From DASYHS01 sp035998295 (lineage in GTDB: Bacteria > Pseudomonadota > Alphaproteobacteria > Azospirillales > Azospirillaceae): 18,516 bases of DNA. The notes under the pieces were generated by a model. The model was given only the letters and a program-made list of their open reading frames with translations, had not been told where the DNA came from and searched no databases. The translations under genes were made by a program, and so were the position numbers. The DNA is taken from positions 1-18,516 of the forward strand of contig NZ_DASYHS010000220.1 in the NCBI RefSeq assembly GCF_035998295.1, written 5' to 3'. Shown in pieces: positions 13,328 through 18,516 of this stretch (its first letter is position 1; every line of letters starts with the position of its first letter).

Positions 13328-15456
13328 CCGGCCGGACGACCGATTTCGCGCATCCGCCGGCACCCGAGGCCGGGCATACCGATACCGCGACCTCGCTCAT
13401 GGTGCGCCTGCGGATCCGCGTCCTGATCGTGACCCTGGCGCTGATCGTCGGCGCGGCCGCGGCGCTGTCCGTCGTGGCCCACCGCCTGTTCGAGCAGCAG
13501 CTCGCCCCCGAGGTAACGCGCCAAGCGGCGACGGTCGCCGAGTTCCTGGCCGCCGACGTCGAGCGGGCGCTGGGCTACGGCATCGCGATCGAGGATCTGG
13601 TCGGCGTCACCGAGCATTTCGAACGGGCCAGCGCGCCCCATCCCGAAATGGAGTATGTCGCGCTCCACGATACCGGCGGAAAGTTGCTGCAGGCGATCGG
13701 CCCGAAGACCCGCGACAGCGCGGACCCGGCCGTCGAAAGGATGGTGAAGCGGCAGATGGCGGCCGGCGGGACGGGCTTCGGGGAAGTCACCCATACGCAC
13801 GAGTACTACATCGTCATGGCACCGGTCCGGCACGATGGCCGGGTGGCGGGCATCATCTCGATCGGTGTCGACGCCTCCTTCGTCCAGACGCAACTGGCGG
13901 ACCTCGCCTACGACATCGTCATCATCCTGATGGTGGCCCTCTTCATCGCCTTCGAGATCCTGGTCGCGGTGACGGCCGGCGTCTTCACCCCGTTGCGGGA
14001 GCTGTACGAGCTGACGCTGCAAGCGGCGGCCGGCAATCTCGGCCGCCGCGTACCCGCCTGGGCCACCGGCGAGGCGGGTGCCGCCGTCGCGCGCGTCAAC
14101 GCCGTCCTCGGCTCGGTGCAGGACCGGTACCGGCGCATCGCCGCGGCAACCGACGGGACGGCGACGGCGCTGCAAGAACGGCTCCAGGAGATCGGGCGGC
14201 GCTTCGGACTGGACCGCCGGGAAGCCGGCGCGGCCGGCCGGCCGCTCTCGGCCGTCGACGCCCGCCTGCCGCTGTTCGTATTCGTGTTCGCCGAGGAGCT
14301 GCAGAAGTCCTTTCTGCCGCTGTACGTCAAGCAGCTCTACCGGCCGGTCGACTGGCTGTCGCCGGAACTGCTGATCGGCCTGCCGATCTCGGTCTACATG
14401 CTGGCACTGGCGCTGACGACGCCGTTCGCGGGGACCTGGGTCGACCGGCACGGCGCCCGGCGCATCTTCACGCTCGGCCTGATACCGGCGGTCGCCGGCT
14501 TCATCGGCTCGGCCTTCGCCGGCGACCTGTTCCAGCTGCTGGCGGCCCGCACGCTTACCGCGATCGGCTATGCGATGATCACGATCGCCGCGCAGGGCTA
14601 CATCGCGCGCACGGCGGAACGGGCCGGCCGGGCGCAGGGCATGTCGGTGTTCGTCGGCGTCCTGATGGCGGGCAGCATCTGCGGCACCGCCATCGGCGGC
14701 ATCGTGGCCGCCCGTCTCGGCTACGAGGTCGTCTTCCTGTTCGCCGCCGGGCTCGCGGCATTCGCCGGGGTGCTGGCCCTGCGCATGCTGTCGCCGGACC
14801 GGTCGCCGGCCGGCGGCGCCGATGCACCGGCGCGCCCGACGTTCCGCGACTTCGCCACCCTGCTCGGCAACCGACGGTTTCTCGCGCTGCTCCTGCTGTC
14901 GGCCATCCCGGCCAAGATCGTCCTGACCGGCTTCCTGTTCTACGCGGTGCCGCTCTACCTGACCGATCTCAGCGCCAGCGAGGCCGAGATCGGTCGCGTG
15001 ATGATGCTGTATTCCCTCATGATCATCTTCGTCGGCCCCTGGGCCAGCCGCTTCGCCGACCGCAGCGGACGCGGCCGGATGCTGGTGTTCGCGGGAACGC
15101 TGGCCTCCGGCCTGGCGATGGTTCTGCTCGGCTGGTTCACCGACTTCGAGGGCGTGATCGTCGCGGTGGCGGTGCTGTCTCTCGGGCACGCGATATCGAT
15201 ATCGCCGCAGATCGCCCTGATCCCCGAGATCTGCCGGGCCGAGATCGAGCGGTTCGGCCAGACCACCGTACTGGGTCTGTTGCGCATGCTCGAGCGCGGC
15301 GGCAGCGTCCTCGGCCCGCTGCTGGTCGCCTACATGATCGCCAGCTTCGGCTACGCCGAGGGCCTCGCCTATACCGGCGGCGGCGTCGCCCTGCTGTCCC
15401 TGCTGCTGCCGTTGCTGATCGGGCGGCGGTCCCGTCCGTTCGGAGACGCTCCATGA
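13324..15456 (+). CDS. Cache-HAMP sensor fused to MFS transporter
   Basis: A 710-residue inner-membrane protein with two modules in one uninterrupted frame. Module 1: TM1 ~31-52; periplasmic cache-like domain ~53-196 ('EYVALHDTGGKLLQAIGPKT', closing 'YYIVMAPVRHDGRVAGIISI'); TM2 ~197-219; and HAMP ~220-275 with P223, 'AAAGNLGRRVP' and G-E-A-G where HAMP domains usually have D-E-I-G. Module 2, ~313-700, is a 12-helix MFS carrier with motif A in both halves ('GTWVDRHGARRIF' and 'SRFADRSGRGRM'). The topology fits, since TM2 leads the HAMP into the cytoplasm, where an MFS N-terminus lies. The substrate is unknown. A sensor that feeds directly into a carrier is unusual and suggests ligand-gated transport or a transceptor. 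The start has GGAG 7 bases upstream; both ends overlap neighbours by 4 nt. Confidence 0.82.
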   Translation: MTGRTTDFAHPPAPEAGHTDTATSLMVRLRIRVLIVTLALIVGAAAALSVVAHRLFEQQLAPEVTRQAATVAEFLAADVERALGYGIAIEDLVGVTEHFERASAPHPEMEYVALHDTGGKLLQAIGPKTRDSADPAVERMVKRQMAAGGTGFGEVTHTHEYYIVMAPVRHDGRVAGIISIGVDASFVQTQLADLAYDIVIILMVALFIAFEILVAVTAGVFTPLRELYELTLQAAAGNLGRRVPAWATGEAGAAVARVNAVLGSVQDRYRRIAAATDGTATALQERLQEIGRRFGLDRREAGAAGRPLSAVDARLPLFVFVFAEELQKSFLPLYVKQLYRPVDWLSPELLIGLPISVYMLALALTTPFAGTWVDRHGARRIFTLGLIPAVAGFIGSAFAGDLFQLLAARTLTAIGYAMITIAAQGYIARTAERAGRAQGMSVFVGVLMAGSICGTAIGGIVAARLGYEVVFLFAAGLAAFAGVLALRMLSPDRSPAGGADAPARPTFRDFATLLGNRRFLALLLLSAIPAKIVLTGFLFYAVPLYLTDLSASEAEIGRVMMLYSLMIIFVGPWASRFADRSGRGRMLVFAGTLASGLAMVLLGWFTDFEGVIVAVAVLSLGHAISISPQIALIPEICRAEIERFGQTTVLGLLRMLERGGSVLGPLLVAYMIASFGYAEGLAYTGGGVALLSLLLPLLIGRRSRPFGDAP

Positions 15457-16493
15457 TCCGCCGCGCCGCCAAGACCGTCGGTTTCGCCCTGCTGATGCTG
15501 GCCGGAAGCCTCGGCCATGGAGTCGTTTCCGCCCAGCCCGCGCCGCCGCAAGAGCCCTACAAGGTCATGATGGTGCTGTGGCGGGGTTGCGAGGACGCAT
15601 GCCGCGGCTTCCAGGACTATCTCGCCGGCCAGCGGATCCCCGTGGACTTCCTGGTCCGCGACGTCAACCAGGACCCGATGCGGTTTCCGAACCTGGTCGC
15701 CGAGGCTCGAGCCCTCGACGTCGACCTGGTCATGACCTGGGGCACGACCGCCACGCTCGGCATGGTCGGTCAGTACGACCATGTCGATCCGGACCTGCAT
15801 CTGACCGACATTCCCGTCGTGTTCATGATCGTGACCGACCCCGTCGGCGCCCGCGTCGTGCCCGACCTGGAACGTTCGGGGCGCAATGTTTCGGGAACCC
15901 TCGTCGTGGTGCCCGAGGACGTGCAGATGCGGGCGATCCAGACCTATCGTCCGTTCAAGCGGCTCGGCATCATCTACAACACCGACGAGATCAATGCCGT
16001 CGTCAGCGTCGAGCGCGTGCGCAAGACCGCGGCGGAAACGGGACTGACGGTGGTGACGCGCGAGGTTCCCCTCGATGCGAACGGCCAGCCCGACCCGGAC
16101 AGCCTGCCCGGCCTCGTCGAGGACCTCGCCGACGAGGTCGACCTGTTCTACATCGGGTCGAGCTCGTTCATTCTGGTCCACCGCGACGTCTTCACCCGTG
16201 CCGCGCTCGCCAGCGGCGTTCCGGTGGCAGCGGCCGGCGAGGTGCCGGTCGTCGAATCCGACGCCCTCATGGGCCTGGTCAGCCGGTACTACAATGTCGG
16301 CCGGCTGACAGCTGCGAAGGCCGAGCAGATCCTGGTCGAGGGCAAGGCCCCCGAGGACATGCCGATCGAGGCGCTGAGCCGGTTCTCCTTCATCGTCAAC
16401 ATGGAAGTAGCCCACGAGCTGAAGCTCTACCCGCCGCTCGGCCTGCTGCGCTTCGCGGAAGTGATAAAGGTCAAGCAGGGAGGCGCCCCATGA
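15453..16493 (+). CDS. ABC_sub_bind-type periplasmic binding protein
   Basis: A 346-residue secreted protein. The Sec signal peptide is clear (basic MIRRAAK, a hydrophobic core, V-S-A at 25-27, cleavage before Gln28). The mature part follows the ABC transporter substrate-binding family of PF04392 (TrpX/YtxM-like). It has the early strand 'PYKVMMVLWRG', 'ALDVDLVMTWGTTATLGMVG', 'IPVVFMIVTDPVGARVVPDL', 'FKRLGIIYNTDEINAVVSVE' at the hinge, and late 'GVPVAAAGEVPVVESDALMG'. No ABC permease or ATPase gene occurs in the window, so it probably does not feed an ABC importer here; it may hand its ligand to the cache domains or the MFS carrier encoded just upstream. GGAGA lies 6 bases before ATG. It overlaps its neighbours by 4 nt at both ends. 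Confidence 0.85.
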   Translation: MIRRAAKTVGFALLMLAGSLGHGVVSAQPAPPQEPYKVMMVLWRGCEDACRGFQDYLAGQRIPVDFLVRDVNQDPMRFPNLVAEARALDVDLVMTWGTTATLGMVGQYDHVDPDLHLTDIPVVFMIVTDPVGARVVPDLERSGRNVSGTLVVVPEDVQMRAIQTYRPFKRLGIIYNTDEINAVVSVERVRKTAAETGLTVVTREVPLDANGQPDPDSLPGLVEDLADEVDLFYIGSSSFILVHRDVFTRAALASGVPVAAAGEVPVVESDALMGLVSRYYNVGRLTAAKAEQILVEGKAPEDMPIEALSRFSFIVNMEVAHELKLYPPLGLLRFAEVIKVKQGGAP

Positions 16494-17413
16494 GGATTCT
16501 GATCTGCAGCAAGCGGGACCTCACCTCCGTGGTGATCCTCAACGACCTGCTTCGGCAACTGGGCGACCTGCCCGACTGCCGGTTCGGCCTGCTGCTGGCC
16601 GAACGGACCCGGCAGACGGAAACCGTCATTCCCGAACTGACACAGATCAAGTTCTACGAGCGCGACCTGCCCTTCGGCATCATCTTCCCGCTGCTGGACG
16701 CCACCGCCCCCGAGCGCCCCGAACTCCTGACGCTCAAGGCCCTGATCGGGCACCATCGCATGCCGACGGCGGTGGTCCGCGGCATGCGCGACGCGGGGAC
16801 GCGGAAGATGATCGGGGCGTTCCGGCCCGACCTCATCCTGTCCGTGCGCTTCAGCTTCATCTTCCGGCCCGACCTGATCGCGCTGCCGCGCTGCGGCGTC
16901 CTCAACATCCATCCCGGCCGGTTGCCCGCCTATGCGGGGCTGTACCCGCACTTCCACTCCATGATGGCGGGGGAGCCGACCCTCGGCTGCACCGTGCATC
17001 GCATCGTCGATGCGGGCATCGACACCGGGCCGGTCGTCGCGGAAGCAAGCGTGCCGATCGATCCGCGGCGCTCGGCCTTCGACCACAACCTCGACAGCCA
17101 CCTGCTGGGCAACCGGCTGGCCACCGGGGTCGTCGCCGGGCTGCTCGAAGGCCGGCGGCACGACGGCGTCCCCCAGGACCTGTCGCACCGCCGCTACAAC
17201 ACCTACCCGACGCAGGGCGAGCTGGCCGAGTTCCACGCACGCGGCTTCTCGCTCTTCGATGTCGATGCGTATCTGAGCCTGCTTCGGCGCTTCGGTCTCC
17301 CGGACGCGGAGGGCGACCGGTTCCAGCCGGATCTTGCGGCCCTCGGCCGTGACACGCCCGAGTTCGCGACCAGCCACATCAAGGATAACCCATGTTCGAC
17401 TTCGGCATTCTGA
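16490..17413 (+). CDS. Formyltransferase-family protein
   Basis: A 307-residue cytoplasmic enzyme of the formyl_trans_N fold, which transfers a formyl group from 10-formyl-tetrahydrofolate to an amine. The catalytic triad is recognisable: Asn139 and His141 in 'GVLNIHPGRLPAYAGLYPHF' and Asp178 in 'VHRIVDAGIDTGPVVAEASV'. The motif is N-I-H-P-G rather than the usual N-I-H-P-S. The N-terminal ~110 residues are more diverged than in Fmt or PurN, and the C-terminal tRNA-binding domain of Fmt is absent. It is therefore not the housekeeping enzyme. A sugar-nucleotide or small-amine N-formyltransferase is possible, but the substrate cannot be named. GGGAGG lies 6 bases before ATG. It overlaps the binding-protein gene by 4 nt and the TPR gene by 22 nt. 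Confidence 0.82.
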   Translation: MRILICSKRDLTSVVILNDLLRQLGDLPDCRFGLLLAERTRQTETVIPELTQIKFYERDLPFGIIFPLLDATAPERPELLTLKALIGHHRMPTAVVRGMRDAGTRKMIGAFRPDLILSVRFSFIFRPDLIALPRCGVLNIHPGRLPAYAGLYPHFHSMMAGEPTLGCTVHRIVDAGIDTGPVVAEASVPIDPRRSAFDHNLDSHLLGNRLATGVVAGLLEGRRHDGVPQDLSHRRYNTYPTQGELAEFHARGFSLFDVDAYLSLLRRFGLPDAEGDRFQPDLAALGRDTPEFATSHIKDNPCSTSAF

Positions 17414-18492
17414 CCCTGCCCGCGCTTGCCGCGTCGCTCGTGTTCTTTCTGGCTCTGTTCACCGGCGAGGACATAGCGATCGACAAGGTTTCCGTGTCGC
17501 CCCAGATCGAGTGGAGCGGCTATACGGAGACCGTCGCCACGCGTCACCTGACCGACGAGTTGCGCGAGTTGAGCGTCAACGCGTCGTCGGAGCTGACCGG
17601 GATCGAAGTCGACGGCAGCGGCCTCGAGAAATCGGTCAGCGCCTTCGAGGAGTATTTCGAGCTGGGTCTCCTGGTGAACGGGACGCGAAACCTGCTGGGG
17701 ATGATCCCGTACTACATCAACGGCGAGATCACCGAGAAGCACGGCGAAGCCACCTTCACGGCCCGCATCTACACCAAGGACGAGAAGCGCCCCGTCCACA
17801 CCGTGTCGGTCAAGGGGGACGCCAAGAACATCGAGCCCATGCTGCACGAGGGCGCGCTCGGCATTCTCGAGAAGATCAACCCCTACATCGTCGCGCTCTA
17901 CTACCGGCGCCAGGAGCTGAAGGACGGCCAGTTCGAATTTCCCAGGACGCGCGAGCTGATCCAGAAGTTCCTGCAGACCCGGCCGGTCAAGGAGCACTAC
18001 CTGGCCTACGGCCTGATCGGCCGGATGCACATGCTGAAGGCCGAGAACGACCCGGCCCTGACGCCGGAGCAGCGGGCGGCGGAATACGCCCAGGCATCGG
18101 ACCACCTCCATGCCGCCTTGCGCCAGGAGCCGAATTTCCTGTTCCCGATCATCAACCTGGCCCTGATGTTCACCACCGAGCGGAAATACGATCTGGCGGA
18201 CCAGCATTTCGCCGAGGCCGTGAACGTCAATCCCGACTATCTCCTCACGCGCAAGGCCTGGGCGGACTCCCTGGCGGACCAGGGGCGCTACGAGGACGCG
18301 ATGCACCAGTACGTCGCGGCCGTCCAGATCGATCCCGAGGATCCCGCGTTGCGCGACCGCCTGGCCTCGGTCTACGCGAAGCTCGGCCATACCGACGCCG
18401 CCCGCGCACAGTGGGAAAGGGCCCGCGATCTCGACCCCGTTAACCCAACCTACATCAACAGCCTCGATGCTCTGAACACGAACGCGCTCTAA
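17392..18492 (+). CDS. Membrane-anchored or secreted TPR protein
   Basis: A 366-residue protein and the last gene of the operon. Residues ~9-23 form a hydrophobic segment (LPALAASLVFFLALF) without a clear cleavage site, so it is more likely an N-terminal anchor with the rest in the periplasm, although the opposite topology cannot be excluded. Residues ~28-180 form a diverged alpha/beta region that I do not recognise. Residues ~225-352 hold about four TPR units, the clearest being 'NFLFPIINLALMFTTERKYD', 'YLLTRKAWADSLADQGRYED' and 'PALRDRLASVYAKLGHTDAA', with acidic Pro-containing turns (N-P-D, D-P-E-D-P). TPRs mediate protein contacts, so it may assemble the operon's other products. AAGGA lies 7 bases before ATG, inside the formyltransferase gene. 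No terminator is visible in the 24 bases left. Confidence 0.8.
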   Translation: MFDFGILTLPALAASLVFFLALFTGEDIAIDKVSVSPQIEWSGYTETVATRHLTDELRELSVNASSELTGIEVDGSGLEKSVSAFEEYFELGLLVNGTRNLLGMIPYYINGEITEKHGEATFTARIYTKDEKRPVHTVSVKGDAKNIEPMLHEGALGILEKINPYIVALYYRRQELKDGQFEFPRTRELIQKFLQTRPVKEHYLAYGLIGRMHMLKAENDPALTPEQRAAEYAQASDHLHAALRQEPNFLFPIINLALMFTTERKYDLADQHFAEAVNVNPDYLLTRKAWADSLADQGRYEDAMHQYVAAVQIDPEDPALRDRLASVYAKLGHTDAARAQWERARDLDPVNPTYINSLDALNTNAL

Positions 18493-18516
18493 GTCGGGCC
18501 GCGATCGGGCATGGAC

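Noticed and set aside
12952..15189. 745-codon minus-strand frame opposite the sensor and MFS genes
   Set aside because: Its length comes from GC bias at third positions; the His/Gln/Arg/Asp-rich content has no hydrophobic core, and the plus strand encodes a coherent membrane protein.
13284..15452. Extended plus-strand frame upstream of the binding-protein start
   Set aside because: It lies in the wrong frame across the MFS gene and is Arg/Pro-rich; the signal peptide and ribosome site place the real start at 15453.

Overview
The window is high-GC (roughly 70 % over most of its length). Its gene families, the 77-nt tRNA-Arg(CCG) with an encoded CCA end, and the style of its small glycine-zipper lipoprotein suggest an alphaproteobacterium, perhaps of the Rhodospirillales. 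That placement is an inference from sequence character; no rRNA or other phylogenetic marker is present.

Layout. (a) 1-1161: the 3' end of a type II thioesterase, of the kind found in NRPS/PKS clusters, then a gene-poor, AT-richer stretch with small dyad repeats and a short LuxR-type regulator. (b) 1433-2586: tRNA-Arg on the minus strand, a small lipoprotein with a strong GC hairpin behind it, and an OsmC-family protein. (c) 2655-6831: a tail-anchored protein whose N-terminus resembles sigma-70 region 1.1, a DMT (EamA) exporter translationally coupled to an adenosine deaminase, and a soluble two-PAS histidine kinase. (d) 6851-9629: a GC hairpin, a truncated and frameshifted remnant of an unidentified gene, a second DMT transporter, and a convergent AmpG-type muropeptide permease. 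(e) 10073-12266: a secreted coiled-coil protein, then two related small membrane proteins in tandem on the minus strand that share an S-Y-N-P ... S-Y-x-H-W signature. (f) 12497-18492: a tight five-gene plus-strand operon.

Region (f) is the most interesting part. Its order is: a membrane sensor (TM, cache-like periplasmic domain, TM) with no output domain; a protein joining a TM-cache-TM-HAMP sensor to a complete 12-TM MFS transporter; a secreted ABC_sub_bind-type binding protein with no ABC permease or ATPase nearby; a formyltransferase-fold enzyme; and a membrane-anchored or secreted TPR protein. The first three junctions are 4-nt ATGA overlaps and the last is a 22-nt overlap, so the five are very probably made together. 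My reading, which is inference, is a ligand-sensing transport module. The binding protein would present a small molecule to the cache domains, the HAMP segment would gate the MFS carrier, and the formyltransferase would act on a related metabolite. The operon is divergent from the twin small membrane proteins. The shared intergenic region carries a perfect 14-bp palindrome beside a plausible minus-strand promoter, so the two units may be co-regulated.

Most other genes look like ordinary chromosomal genes. The main uncertainties are the identity of the remnant at 6883-7198, the substrates of both DMT transporters, and the roles of the coiled-coil protein and the small membrane pair.
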